Origin: Paraburkholderia phenazinium
GTDB lineage: Bacteria > Pseudomonadota > Gammaproteobacteria > Burkholderiales > Burkholderiaceae
DNA length: 64,000 nt
NCBI RefSeq assembly: GCF_900100735.1
Contig: NZ_FNCJ01000001.1
Span: 124,001-188,000 of the forward strand
Direction of reading: 5' to 3'
Part shown: positions 9,322 to 18,147 of the stretch, in pieces
How positions within the stretch are numbered: the stretch's first letter is position 1
How the letters are laid out: the number at the start of each line of letters is the position of its first letter
Notes under the pieces: model-generated
Told to the model about the DNA's origin: nothing
Database searches by the model: none
What the model saw: only the letters and a program-made list of their open reading frames with translations
Translations under genes and position numbers: made by a program

Positions 9322-9923
9322 GTGTGGCGCCGCGCGTCGTGACGATTGGGGAAAGCTTTAGCAGCATGCTGACGTTGTCCCCGGACTCGGTCAAATCGTT
9401 CGCGACGCTCGTCAACGATCTGAACCCGCTGCATCACGACGAGGGTTATGCCGCGCAAAGCCGCTTCGGAGGCCTGATCGCTTCCGGCACGCAGCCAACT
9501 GCGCATTTCATGGCACTGCTCGCGACGCACTTTGCGCAGTACGCGCAGCCGCTCGGCCTCGAATTCGATATCAAGCTGAAAAAGGCGGTGCATGCAACGG
9601 ACACGCTGACGATGACCTGGCGCATACGCGATGCCTGGTGGAAGCCGAGCCTGAACGGCGATCTGACGCAGCTCGACGGCTCGGTCGTGAACCAGCGCGG
9701 CGAAACGGTGCTGCTCGGCGCCGCAACGATCCTTGTGATGCCGAAGCAGGCTGATGGGACTGCTCATGGGGCCGCTTATGGGACCGCTCGCGTGGCTGAT
9801 CATGCGGCCGCTCATAGGACCGCACATGGGACCGAACATGGGGCCGATCTCGAGTCCGCGCAACGAGCCACGCCTGCGTCCGCTCCACCGGCCCAATCCG
9901 CTCAGGAGTCCAGCGAATCATGA
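9318..9923 (+). CDS. MaoC-like hydratase with repetitive C-terminal tail
   Basis: The first 145 or so residues form a hotdog-fold MaoC/(R)-enoyl-CoA hydratase domain: DLNPLHHDEGYAAQSRFGG contains the Asp/His catalytic pair, followed by GLIASGTQPTAHFM. The protein is 201 residues, about 50 longer than usual. The extra tail is a four-residue repeat of the H-G-T-A type, then an Ala/Pro/Gln/Ser-rich end. The start and stop both overlap neighbours as ATGA, so the tail is translated unless the operon is mis-read. The role is probably acyl-CoA metabolism, together with the lyase upstream. Confidence 0.82.
   Translation: MSVAPRVVTIGESFSSMLTLSPDSVKSFATLVNDLNPLHHDEGYAAQSRFGGLIASGTQPTAHFMALLATHFAQYAQPLGLEFDIKLKKAVHATDTLTMTWRIRDAWWKPSLNGDLTQLDGSVVNQRGETVLLGAATILVMPKQADGTAHGAAYGTARVADHAAAHRTAHGTEHGADLESAQRATPASAPPAQSAQESSES
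9753..9849 (+). repeat. 12-bp tandem repeat inside the MaoC gene
   Basis: About eight degenerate copies of a 12-base unit close to ATGGGACCGCTC run end to end and code the H-G-T-A tail in frame. The period keeps the reading frame, so copy number may vary without a frameshift. Confidence 0.75.
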
Positions 9924-10837
9924 GCCTGCCCGATTCGATTCAGGTGTTCGAGCGCGGCTGGCTCTCGTCGAACAACGTTCTGCTGGTCGACGACGCCTGT
10001 GCCGCGCTTGTCGATACCGGCTACGCGACCCACGCGCCGCAAACCCTGGCGCTGTTGCAGGCGGCACTCGGCGAACGGCCGCTCGATCTGCTCGTCAACA
10101 CCCATCTGCACTCCGATCACTGCGGCGGCAACGCGCTGCTACAGACGGCCTGGCCGTGCCGCACCGCGATTCCCGCCGCGGAAGCCGAAGCCGTGCGTCA
10201 CTGGGACGAGGCGCGCCTGAGCTTTCGCGCGACCGGCCAGACCTGCGAGCGCTTCAGCTTCACCGAGACGATCGCACCGGGCGCACATCTCACGCTCGGC
10301 GCACTGGACTGGGAGGTGCTCGGCGCACCGGGCCACGACCCGCATTCGCTCATGCTGTACTGCGCAGAAGAGCGAGTCCTGATCAGTGCCGACGCGCTGT
10401 GGGAAAACGGCTTCGGCGTGATCTTTCCGGAACTGGAAGGCGAAAGCGGCTTTGCCGAAGAACAGGCCGTGCTGGAAGCGATCGCGAAGCTCGACGTGCG
10501 CACGGTCATCCCGGGGCATGGCGCACCGTTCACCAACGTCGCGCTGGCTCTGGAGCGAGCCTTCTCGCGCGTCGCGTGGTTGCGCGCCGATCCGGCGCGC
10601 AATGCGAAGAACGCGCTGAAAGTGCTGATCGTGTTCAAGCTGCTGGACGTGCGGGCGATGAGCTTCGACGCACTCGCGCAAATGCTCGACAGCGCCACAG
10701 CGATGCGTGCCGCGGCCGCGATGCTCAAGCCACGCGACGCATGGCCGGCGCTATTGCAGGGATTGATCGAAGAGCTGGCGGCACATGGCGGCCCGTTGAC
10801 GGTGGACGGCACACGGATCGTGGCGCGCGGTGCTTGA
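9920..10837 (+). CDS. Metallo-beta-lactamase-fold hydrolase
   Basis: A 305-residue MBL-fold protein. The metal motif THLHSDHCGG gives His62, His64, Asp66 and His67; a later GAPGHDPHS and the IPGHG near the middle supply the remaining ligands. The C-terminal 100 residues are helical, as in BLACT/LACTB2-like or SoxH-like hydrolases. The substrate is unknown; a thioester or lactone is plausible given the acyl-CoA neighbours. The ATG overlaps the MaoC stop. Last gene of the operon. Confidence 0.82.
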   Translation: MSLPDSIQVFERGWLSSNNVLLVDDACAALVDTGYATHAPQTLALLQAALGERPLDLLVNTHLHSDHCGGNALLQTAWPCRTAIPAAEAEAVRHWDEARLSFRATGQTCERFSFTETIAPGAHLTLGALDWEVLGAPGHDPHSLMLYCAEERVLISADALWENGFGVIFPELEGESGFAEEQAVLEAIAKLDVRTVIPGHGAPFTNVALALERAFSRVAWLRADPARNAKNALKVLIVFKLLDVRAMSFDALAQMLDSATAMRAAAAMLKPRDAWPALLQGLIEELAAHGGPLTVDGTRIVARGA

Positions 10838-10910
10838 GCGCGAGCTGGCGCTTCAAAGCGCGTCAAAAGCCTCAGCCGCACCGTCCACACATCCGTCGAA
10901 AACAGTCGCG

Positions 10911-10947
10911 CAAAAAAGAAAGCCGCTCGGCATGAATGGCGAGCGGC
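10911..10947 (-). terminator. Terminator of the EamA transporter gene
   Basis: An 8-bp stem GCCGCTCG / CGAGCGGC with a 10-base loop is bordered on the left by an A-rich run. Read on the minus strand this is a hairpin followed by U-rich RNA, downstream of the transporter gene. Confidence 0.7.
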
Positions 10948-11088
10948 GGAATTCGGTCGACGTGATCATCGTCTGCGCAAATGATACCTGCGCGGCATTT
11001 CCAGCCGCATCGGTGATTTCCCTACAGAAGCTTGACACGTGAATGTCGGAGCGCGCCGACTCGAGTCGATGAACCCCGGGCGATGGCC

Positions 11089-12015
11089 TCAGGGCGACGT
11101 TCCGGTCGAAGAATAACGGCGCTGCGGCACGAGGCGCCAGCCGAGGTTGACGCCCGCGGCGGCAAGCAGAATCAGTACGGCGCCGAATACCTGCACCCAT
11201 GCCAGCTTCTGGCCGAACGCCACACAGTCGACAATAATCGCGACAACCGGATAGATGAACGACAGCGCGCCCGTCATCGCCGTCGGCAGCTTCTGGATCG
11301 CACCGTAGAGCAGCACGTACATGATGCCGGTGTTGACGACACCGAGCGTCACGAGCTCAAGCCAATGTGCCCCGGTGGTCGGCAACGCATCGAAGCGCAC
11401 GAACGGCGCCAGCATCAGCACGCCCAGGCCCACCTGGATCAGCGCGATCAGATGTGGTGGCGTGCCTTTCAGATGCTTGGTGATGATCGACGACACGGCG
11501 TACATGGCTGCCGCGCCGACCGCATAGGCGATCCCTTCGAGGTACTGACCCGGCACGGCGAGTACGGCAGGCTCGACCCGCACGACGAACACGAGGCCCA
11601 AGAACGCCACCAGCAACCACGCTACCGTCGAGGCGGTGACGCGTTCGCGGAACACCAGCGCACCGAGCGCGACCAGCATGAACGGTTGCGTGTTGTAGAC
11701 GGCGGTGGCCATTGAAATCGACGCGCGCGAATACGCCGCAAACAGCAGCACCCAGTTGATAACGATCGCCACCCCGCCGAGCGCCGCAAGCCCCAGCATG
11801 CGCCAGGAAAACAGCTTGCGCCGCAACAGCCCTAACGCGGCACAGACCAGCGTCAAGGTGGCGCCGCCGAACACACAGCGGAAAAACACCACATTGAACG
11901 CGCTCTGCTGCGACGATACGACCAGCCAGCCGATTGTCCCTGACATCAGCATCGCAACGGTCATCTCGGCCGCGCCGCGGCTGGTGGCGCCATCGCGCAT
12001 TGCATTATTAGCCAT
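11089..12015 (-). CDS. EamA/DMT-family transporter
   Basis: A 308-residue inner-membrane protein with about ten hydrophobic segments in two EamA repeats (drug/metabolite transporter superfamily). Such proteins usually export amino acids or related metabolites. It is divergent from an Lrp/AsnC regulator whose start lies about 110 bp away; this pairing is common for Lrp-controlled amino-acid exporters, so Lrp control is my inference. The substrate cannot be read from the sequence. Confidence 0.85.
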   Translation of the reverse strand: MANNAMRDGATSRGAAEMTVAMLMSGTIGWLVVSSQQSAFNVVFFRCVFGGATLTLVCAALGLLRRKLFSWRMLGLAALGGVAIVINWVLLFAAYSRASISMATAVYNTQPFMLVALGALVFRERVTASTVAWLLVAFLGLVFVVRVEPAVLAVPGQYLEGIAYAVGAAAMYAVSSIITKHLKGTPPHLIALIQVGLGVLMLAPFVRFDALPTTGAHWLELVTLGVVNTGIMYVLLYGAIQKLPTAMTGALSFIYPVVAIIVDCVAFGQKLAWVQVFGAVLILLAAAGVNLGWRLVPQRRYSSTGTSP

Positions 12016-12128
12016 CTTCTGTCTCCAGGATTGATCACTGCATGAGAGCAGTGTATTTAATCCAGACGAGCGAATACATGGCTAAAATTAGGCATCCAGA
12101 TTTAAAAACCTAATATTCGAAGGTGAGT

Positions 12129-12602
12129 ATGGCAAAACGCCTTACACCGGCTACGCCCCCTGCGGCGCTCGACGACACGGATCGGGCCCTGCTGGCAGCG
12201 CTTGCCGAAGATGCCCGCCAGCCAGTCAGCGAACTGGCGCGCCTGGTTGGCTTGTCTGCGCCCAGCACCGCCGAACGTCTGCGCCGGCTCGAGACGCAAG
12301 GCGTGATCGAGCGTTTCACGGTGCAGATCGATCCGCGCGCACTCGGCTACACGCTGCAGGCAATCGTGCGCGTGAAGCCGTTGCCCGGGCAGTTGCACCT
12401 CGTCGAAGACGTGATCCGGCGCATCCCGGAGTTCGTGGAATGCGACAAGGTGACAGGCGACGACTGCTTTATCTGCCGTCTATACCTGCATTCGATCGAT
12501 CAACTCGATGAGATCCTGTCGAAGGTGACGGAACGCGCAGAAACCAGTACCGCCATCGTCAAGTCGACACCGGTCGCGCGCAGGCTGCCGCCGCTAGGCT
12601 GA
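12129..12602 (+). CDS. Lrp/AsnC-family transcriptional regulator
   Basis: A 157-residue feast/famine regulator. The N-terminal helix-turn-helix reads LDDTDRALLAALAEDARQPVSELARLVGLSAPSTAERLRRL in pieces, and the C-terminal RAM (ligand-binding) domain follows from about residue 70. I use ATG 12129, which has AAGGTGAG just upstream; a GTG at 12123 would overlap that site. It probably regulates the divergent EamA transporter in response to an amino acid. Confidence 0.88.
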   Translation: MAKRLTPATPPAALDDTDRALLAALAEDARQPVSELARLVGLSAPSTAERLRRLETQGVIERFTVQIDPRALGYTLQAIVRVKPLPGQLHLVEDVIRRIPEFVECDKVTGDDCFICRLYLHSIDQLDEILSKVTERAETSTAIVKSTPVARRLPPLG

Positions 12603-12627
12603 GCGCGGCGCGGGCCCTGGCCTGGTT

Positions 12628-13518
12628 CTACTGCTCGACGGCTTCGAAGAAGGACAGCATCTCCGTGACCAGCTCCGCCGGCGACTCTTCCGGAATGTAG
12701 TGTCCACATGGCAACGCGCGACCGCTGACATCGCGCGCCACGCGGCGCCATTCGGCGAGCGGCTCGAAGCACTGCTCGATCACGCCCTCCTCGCCCCACA
12801 GCACGCGCAACGGACAGCCGATCTTGTGGCCGCGTTCGATATCGGCGCGATCGTGCTCGAGGTCGATGGTCGCCGACGCACGATAGTCCTCGCACATCGC
12901 GTGCACCGCACCCGGTTGCCGCAACGCGCTGCGATAGGCGTCAAGCGCCTCCGGTGCGAACGGCGCCAGCCCGGCATGACGGCTGCCCATCACACGATCG
13001 ATGTAGACGTCCGGATTCGCGCCGATCAGCGTCTCCGGCAAAGGCTCCGGCTGGATCAGGAGGAACCAGTGGAAATACAGCGTGGCAAAGGTGCGGTCGG
13101 TGGCTTCGTACATGGCGAGCGTCGGCGCGATGTCGAGCAGCATCAGACGCTCGACGGCATCCGGATGATCGAGCGCCATGCGATGCGCCACCCTGGCGCC
13201 GCGGTCGTGCGCGCAGACCAGAAAACGTTCGTAACCGAAATGGCGCATCACCGCCACCTGATCGGCCGCCATCGCGCGTTTCGAGTAGACCGCGTGCGTG
13301 GCGTCGCTCGCCGGTTTTCCGGAAGCGCCGTAGCCGCGTATATCGGTGGCGATGATGGTGAAATGCTCGGCAAGCTGCGCCGCGCACCGATGCCAGATCA
13401 GATGCGTTTGTGGATGGCCGTGCAGCAGTAATAGAGGCGGCCCTGCCCCTCCCTTGACCCCGTATATGTCGACGTCGCCCGCGGCGACCCGGAACGGCGT
13501 GAAATCCTCGAAGGGCAT
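12628..13518 (-). CDS. Fluoroacetate dehalogenase-like alpha/beta hydrolase
   Basis: A 296-residue alpha/beta hydrolase with the full fluoroacetate dehalogenase signature. The oxyanion motif is HGHPQTHLIWHR. The nucleophile is Asp105 in AHDRGARVAHRMALDHP, the acid Asp129, and the general base His273 in CGHYIPEESP. The halide pocket His150-Trp151 (YFHWFLLIQPEPLPE) and Tyr212 (CEDYRA) is also intact. These match known defluorinases almost position for position. ATG 13518 gives the family length; an upstream GTG would add 18 residues. A haloacid substrate is inferred, not shown. Confidence 0.85.
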   Translation of the reverse strand: MPFEDFTPFRVAAGDVDIYGVKGGAGPPLLLLHGHPQTHLIWHRCAAQLAEHFTIIATDIRGYGASGKPASDATHAVYSKRAMAADQVAVMRHFGYERFLVCAHDRGARVAHRMALDHPDAVERLMLLDIAPTLAMYEATDRTFATLYFHWFLLIQPEPLPETLIGANPDVYIDRVMGSRHAGLAPFAPEALDAYRSALRQPGAVHAMCEDYRASATIDLEHDRADIERGHKIGCPLRVLWGEEGVIEQCFEPLAEWRRVARDVSGRALPCGHYIPEESPAELVTEMLSFFEAVEQ

Positions 13519-13638
13519 AGCGAGTCTCTTGTCGTTGTTGGTCAAACCATTGTAGGAGCGCTGTGTGTCCACGCGGGGTGGGATAGGCCACGTAAGCGTA
13601 GAAACTGAACACTCCTTCCAACCGTGCAGGCCCTGCAG

Positions 13639-13674
13639 GCGAACGGTCGTTCGCCTATAATCGAACGATCGTTC
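13639..13674. promoter_or_regulatory. Promoter -10 box between two TetR-type palindromes
   Basis: A near-perfect 16-base palindrome (GCGAACGG / TCGTTCGC) at 13639-13654 and a perfect 12-base palindrome GAACGATCGTTC at 13663-13674 flank or overlap a consensus TATAAT at 13656-13661. The GAACGNTCGTTC motif is typical of TetR/AcrR-family operators. It lies between the divergent dehalogenase-like and nitronate monooxygenase-like genes, and no TetR gene is adjacent. The -35 element is not obvious. Confidence 0.65.
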
Positions 13675-13826
13675 TTAAAATTTGGCCGTCCTGACGGACG
13701 AAGCAAGCGCGGTGTAGGCCACGGCGGCAACCGCCACCACGTCATCACGCTGCAGCTTGTCCCGCTACACTTCACATACACCGGGCGTTCCACGCGCACC
13801 GGTCCGCTTTACAGGAGACTTGCACC

Positions 13827-14786
13827 ATGGCATTGCCCGCCGTCCTGCAGCGCCTTTCGCTGCCCGTTGTTGCCTCACCGATGTTCATCGTCAGCTACCC
13901 CGACCTCGTGCTGGCCCAATGCAAGGCCGGTATCGTCGGCTCGTTCCCTGCGCTCAATGCACGGCCGGCGGAGTTGCTCGACGAATGGCTCACGCAGATC
14001 CAGGCGTCGCTCGCCGAGCACAAGGCAGCCCATCCGGATGCAGTGATCGGGCCGATTGCCGTCAATCAGATCGTTCATCAGTCGAATGCGCGGCTCGAAC
14101 ACGATGTGCGGGTCTGCGTCGAACACAAGGTGCCGATTTTCATCACCAGCCTGCGCGCACCGGCCAAGGAAATCGTCGACGCGGTGCATAGCTACGGCGG
14201 CATCGTGCTGCACGACGTGATCAACCTGCGCCATGCGCAAAAGGCGCTGGAAGCGGGCGTCGACGGCCTGATCCTGGTGGCGGCCGGCGCTGGCGGCCAT
14301 GCCGGCACGACCTCGCCGTTCGCGCTGGTCGGTGAAGTGCGGCGCATTTTCGATGGCCCGCTGATCCTCTCCGGCGCCATCGCCAACGGCGGTTCGATTC
14401 TCGCTGCGCAGGCCATGGGTGCGGACCTCGCGTACATGGGCACGCGCTTTATCGCGACCCAGGAAGCGCATGCGGTGGAAAGCTACAAGCACGCCATCGT
14501 CAACTCGAGCGCGTCGGACATCATCTACACGAACCTGTTCACCGGCGTGCATGGCAACTACATCCGCGAGAGCATCGTCAACGCCGGGCTCGATCCGGAC
14601 GCGCTGCCGGAATCGGACAAGACCGCGATGAATTTCGCCGGCGACAAGGCGAAGGCGTGGAAAGACATCTGGGGTGCAGGCCAGGGCGTGGGGGTGATGG
14701 ACGACGTGCCGAGTGTCGCTGAGCTGGTCGAACGTCTGAAGAAGGAATACAACGACGCCAAGGCGCGGCTCGGGATCGCCCGCTGA
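13827..14786 (+). CDS. Nitronate monooxygenase-like flavin oxidoreductase
   Basis: A 319-residue FMN-dependent TIM-barrel protein of the nitronate monooxygenase/2-nitropropane dioxygenase family. It shows VASPMFIVS at the N-terminus, VLHDVINLRHAQKALEAGVDG, the AAGAGGHAG loop and LSGAIANGGSILAAQAMGADLAYMGTRF (FMN phosphate site). ATG 13827 follows AGGAGA. The physiological substrate in such proteins is often unclear (nitronates or enoyl compounds). The 5' region holds two TetR-type palindromes. Confidence 0.87.
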   Translation: MALPAVLQRLSLPVVASPMFIVSYPDLVLAQCKAGIVGSFPALNARPAELLDEWLTQIQASLAEHKAAHPDAVIGPIAVNQIVHQSNARLEHDVRVCVEHKVPIFITSLRAPAKEIVDAVHSYGGIVLHDVINLRHAQKALEAGVDGLILVAAGAGGHAGTTSPFALVGEVRRIFDGPLILSGAIANGGSILAAQAMGADLAYMGTRFIATQEAHAVESYKHAIVNSSASDIIYTNLFTGVHGNYIRESIVNAGLDPDALPESDKTAMNFAGDKAKAWKDIWGAGQGVGVMDDVPSVAELVERLKKEYNDAKARLGIAR

Positions 14787-14815
14787 TCATTGATTCGTTC
14801 GCTGGCTCGTCGTTA

Positions 14816-14840
14816 ACCGGCGCTCAGATATAGCGCCGGT
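14816..14840. terminator. Hairpin between convergent genes
   Basis: A 9-bp stem ACCGGCGCT / AGCGCCGGT with a 7-base loop lies between the flavoprotein and LysR stop codons. No T-run follows in either direction, so it may be a weak or rho-assisted terminator. Confidence 0.5.
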
Positions 14841-14860
14841 ACTGCCCACCCACGTCGAAG

Positions 14861-15799
14861 TCAGCTCACGGCCAGCGCCTTGATCTGCTCGAGCGAAGGC
14901 CACAGCGCCTCGTTGGCAAAGCGCGCCGCAAAGAAGTCGACGAACGAGCGCACCTTCGCCGATAGATGACGCCGGCTCGCGTACACCACATGAATCGGCA
15001 ATTCGCGCGGCGGCGACTCTGCCACCAGCAACGGCAGCAACCGGCCGGTGGCAAGATCGTCGCCGATCACTTCGGTGCCGAGCATGGCGATCCCCGCGCC
15101 TTGCAACACCAGCACCCGCTGCGCTTCCAGATGATTGACGATCAGATTGCCGGAGAGCCGCACACGCGCCCCGCCGTCGCTCGCTGACGAAGCGAATTCC
15201 GGTGCCGCTACGCCTGCGTACTGCAGATAGTTATGGCGCGACAGGTCGGCGAGCTTCTTCGGCGCGCCGTGCCGGCGCAAATAGTCCGGAGACGCGCACA
15301 GCACAAGGTGCGCGGTGGCAATCTGTCGCGCGATCAGTGACGACGACTTCAAGCCGTGCGGCGAGGCCCGGATCGCCACGTCGTAACCCTCGTCGATCAG
15401 TTCGACAACCCGGTCCGAGAGCGTCATTTCCACGGTGACCTGCGGATACTGCGCGGCGTAGTCGGCCACTGCGCTCATCACGTGACTGAGGCCGAACGCC
15501 GAGAGCGACGAGACCCGCAGCCGTCCCTGCGGCACGACGCTCGCCGCGCCCACCGCCTGTTCCGCCTCGTCGAGTTCGGTCAGCACCTGGCTCAGGCGCT
15601 CGTAATACTCGCGCCCGGCTTCGGTGGGCGCGACGCGCCGCGTGGTGCGATTCAGCAGACGTGCGCCGAGCTGCTGCTCCAGGTGCATCACATGCTTGCT
15701 GGCCATCGCCGCGGACATCTCCATACGCTCGGCCGCACCGACGAAGCTACCCACTTCGACGACGTGGCGAAACACTTTCATGCTGACGAGGGTATCCAT
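14861..15799 (-). CDS. LysR-family transcriptional regulator
   Basis: A 312-residue LysR regulator. The winged helix-turn-helix is at residues 1-60 (VGSFVGAAERMEMSAAMASKHV in pieces, then LEQQLGARLLNRTTRR), and the periplasmic-binding-like effector domain runs from about 90. It resembles the DsdC/CrgA-type subgroup with the VAPTEAGREYYER linker. No divergent target is present, because the next gene in its upstream direction (porin) is also on the minus strand. Effector unknown. Confidence 0.88.
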   Translation of the reverse strand: MDTLVSMKVFRHVVEVGSFVGAAERMEMSAAMASKHVMHLEQQLGARLLNRTTRRVAPTEAGREYYERLSQVLTELDEAEQAVGAASVVPQGRLRVSSLSAFGLSHVMSAVADYAAQYPQVTVEMTLSDRVVELIDEGYDVAIRASPHGLKSSSLIARQIATAHLVLCASPDYLRRHGAPKKLADLSRHNYLQYAGVAAPEFASSASDGGARVRLSGNLIVNHLEAQRVLVLQGAGIAMLGTEVIGDDLATGRLLPLLVAESPPRELPIHVVYASRRHLSAKVRSFVDFFAARFANEALWPSLEQIKALAVS

Positions 15800-15925
15800 G
15801 GCAATCGCTCGCGGGAGGAATCAATCGACGTCATTTTGCCGACTTTATCAAAGGGGCGTGAGCAAAGTAGCTGCCATGTGGCGACCAAGAGCTGGCAACG
15901 GCGATTAGCGCAGCCCCATAAGCGA

Positions 15926-15957
15926 CAAACCCCGCCTTCTTTCGAAGGCGGGGTTTG
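15926..15957. terminator. Rho-independent terminator after the porin gene
   Basis: A 14-bp stem CAAACCCCGCCTTC / GAAGGCGGGGTTTG with loop TTTC lies just beyond the porin stop codon on its transcript side. Confidence 0.85.
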
Positions 15958-15987
15958 CACAGCGCCACGCGTGGCTGCCGGAACCGC

Positions 15988-17079
15988 TTAGAACTTCGTG
16001 CGGATGCCTACGCCGTAGGTGTCGCCCGAGGACTGGCTGGTGAAGTGGTCGTACATATAGGCCGCATAGACATCGGTGCGCTTGGACAGCGGGTAGTCGT
16101 AGCCGATCGACGCCGTCTGGCGCGTCTGGTCCAGACCGCTGCCGTCGCGCGAGTAAGCGAACGAGGCCATGATCGAGCCCGGGCCTGCCGGGACCGTGAC
16201 ACCGCCCTGCGCCGTATTCACATGCCAGCTGCCGATGTCCTGCGCGTTATACGTGTACATGTACTGGCCGAAGAACTTGACGAACTTCAGGTCGTAGGAC
16301 ATGCCCAGTTGCGCGACGCTCTGGCTCTTCATGTTCGGCAGTCCGACGCTCTGCGCAAGGCCCGTCAGGTCGCCCGGGGCGTCGTTGAAGTTCACGTACT
16401 GATACACGCCGGTTGCCGCGAACGGGCCGTGGAAGTACAGGAACTGGGCGCTCCACTTCTTCGCGCCGTTCTCACCGGCCGTGTTGCCGAGGGCGTACAT
16501 GACGTTGCCGCTCAAGCCGTTGAAGTTCGGCGTCGAATACTGCACCGCGTTGTTCCAGCCCGAATCGCCGACCACACTCTGATCGGTGGTGTAGGTCGGG
16601 AACGTGCCGAGGCCGAGGTACGTGTGCCACACCATCGGCGAGAACTGGTACGAATCGACGAACGGGTTGAACAGAATCGTCGAGACGAACAGCGGCGTCG
16701 TCAGGCGGCCGGCCGTGACCGTGCCGTACGGCGATTCGATACCGACGTATGCGTTACGGGAGAACATCGTGTCGCCGGTGAAGCGGCCGTACTGACCGTT
16801 CTGCGCCAGAAAGAAGCCTTCGATCGTGAAGATTGCCTTGTAGCCGCCGCCCAGATCCTCCGCCCCCTTCATGCCCCAGTAGGACGTGGACATGCCGCCG
16901 CCCGACACTTCCGCTGCGCTCTTGCCGTCCGGGAATTTCTGCGCGCCGACCCATTCGTCGACCTGGCCATAGAGCTGCACGCTCGATTGCGCGAACGCCG
17001 ACGACGCGCCAACCAGCAGGCCGGCGACGACGCCGGCCTTGAGAGTCGTGCTGAGCGCACGGCGGAAGTTTGTATTCAT
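15988..17079 (-). CDS. Gram-negative trimeric porin (OmpC-like)
   Basis: A 363-residue outer-membrane general porin of the beta-proteobacterial type. A signal peptide of about 30 residues ends at SSAFA before QSSVQLYG; the mature part alternates beta strands and ends in the outer-membrane signature GVGIRTKF with terminal Phe. ATG 17079 follows AGGAGA; a longer frame upstream is unlikely. It is monocistronic, with a strong terminator. Substrate specificity cannot be read. Confidence 0.9.
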   Translation of the reverse strand: MNTNFRRALSTTLKAGVVAGLLVGASSAFAQSSVQLYGQVDEWVGAQKFPDGKSAAEVSGGGMSTSYWGMKGAEDLGGGYKAIFTIEGFFLAQNGQYGRFTGDTMFSRNAYVGIESPYGTVTAGRLTTPLFVSTILFNPFVDSYQFSPMVWHTYLGLGTFPTYTTDQSVVGDSGWNNAVQYSTPNFNGLSGNVMYALGNTAGENGAKKWSAQFLYFHGPFAATGVYQYVNFNDAPGDLTGLAQSVGLPNMKSQSVAQLGMSYDLKFVKFFGQYMYTYNAQDIGSWHVNTAQGGVTVPAGPGSIMASFAYSRDGSGLDQTRQTASIGYDYPLSKRTDVYAAYMYDHFTSQSSGDTYGVGIRTKF

Positions 17080-17625
17080 GGGTTCTCCTGTCTTTGTCAA
17101 AAGGGGGTATGGCTGTGCGGCGGGGAGCCGGCGCCAACGGTTTCTTGGTCGTCCGTTAGATCACCGGGCTAATCTGGGCGGGACCATCTTTGCGGACCAT
17201 TTTTATGGACAAAAATATGGGTTGTTATTGCCGGTATATCGGTCTGATTAGTTTTGTCGGCTATCGGGCTGATAATGCCCGCTGGATGCCAACGGGCATC
17301 GTCGTGCAGCAACCAGGGCGATGGCCTGAGAGGCCCGCCAGGACTACAGCGCAAAGACGGATAACGGTTCGGGCGCGACTTGGATGACACGCGGGGCGAG
17401 GAATCAAACAATTTGACGGATCGGCGCCGGACCGGGCGTCGTGCCGCCACGAAAGTGTGGCGCGCATACGTCACTTATCGGGGCAGATACGGCGGGGCAG
17501 GCACGGCATGGTCGCGTCGGACCAAGGTTGGCTGACAGGCTGAAAGCTGTCGAAGCTGTGAAAGCGTGACGGAGGGAGGGAAAGCCTGGCATGCAGGGAA
17601 GCCGCCCTGCCGCAGCAACCTGCAG
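17080..17625. other. Intergenic region upstream of the porin
   Basis: No gene is seen in about 545 bp. Near 17180-17230 the heptamer GGACCAT occurs twice in an AT-richer stretch, and the hairpin-forming GCCCGCTGG...CCAACGGGC lies near 17277. This is where the porin promoter and its regulators would act; no defined operator is recognised. Confidence 0.45.
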
Positions 17626-18147
17626 TTAGTTACGGTACGGCGACGATGTGGGTGGCCGGCCTATGTACTCGGGCGGGCGCGGCACTTGCCGCGCGGCGCC
17701 CCGCTCCTCGTTGTAGCGGGCCACATCTGCGCGGATGGAACCGGCGCGGACCAGCGTTTCGTCCTCCGGAGGACGCGGTATCGAGTGCGTCTCGGCGCTC
17801 ACAGGCGTGATCGCCCCGGCGTACTGGAATCCGCCGCGCGGATCGCTGCGCGCGTCGCCCCGGTAACCGCCGCCGGCGACTCGCTGCGGCGCGTTGTAGC
17901 CGCGACGGGGGCCGCCCATGCCGTTGGCCGCACGCAGGTTGCGCTGCGCAGGTGCGCCCCGTTCAGCGTGGGCGTCATAGGCACGCCCATTGCGCCCCTC
18001 GTGCTGGAAGCCGGAGTGTGCAAAGCCGCCACCGGGACCGCCGCCATGCGGGGTCTCCGGCGCCTTGGCACAGGCGAGCGAGCAGAGCGCAGCAAAGGCT
18101 GCGCCCATGACCCACTGCCTTGTTTTCACCCACCCTGCGTCCACCAT
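17626..18147 (-). CDS. Small Gly/Arg-rich exported protein, possible lipoprotein
   Basis: A 173-residue protein. Its N-terminus is a signal-like segment (VMGAAFAALCSLACAKAP) containing LSLAC, a possible lipobox with Cys near 27. The rest is low-complexity, rich in Gly, Arg and Pro (HGGGPGGGFAHSGFQHEG, then RGYNAPQRV), with an ordered-looking end SIPRPPEDETLVRAGSIRADVARYNEERG. ATG 18147 is preceded by AGGTGAG. No function is recognised. It seems conserved in style with Burkholderiaceae hypothetical proteins, but that is an impression only. Confidence 0.65.
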   Translation of the reverse strand: MVDAGWVKTRQWVMGAAFAALCSLACAKAPETPHGGGPGGGFAHSGFQHEGRNGRAYDAHAERGAPAQRNLRAANGMGGPRRGYNAPQRVAGGGYRGDARSDPRGGFQYAGAITPVSAETHSIPRPPEDETLVRAGSIRADVARYNEERGAARQVPRPPEYIGRPPTSSPYRN

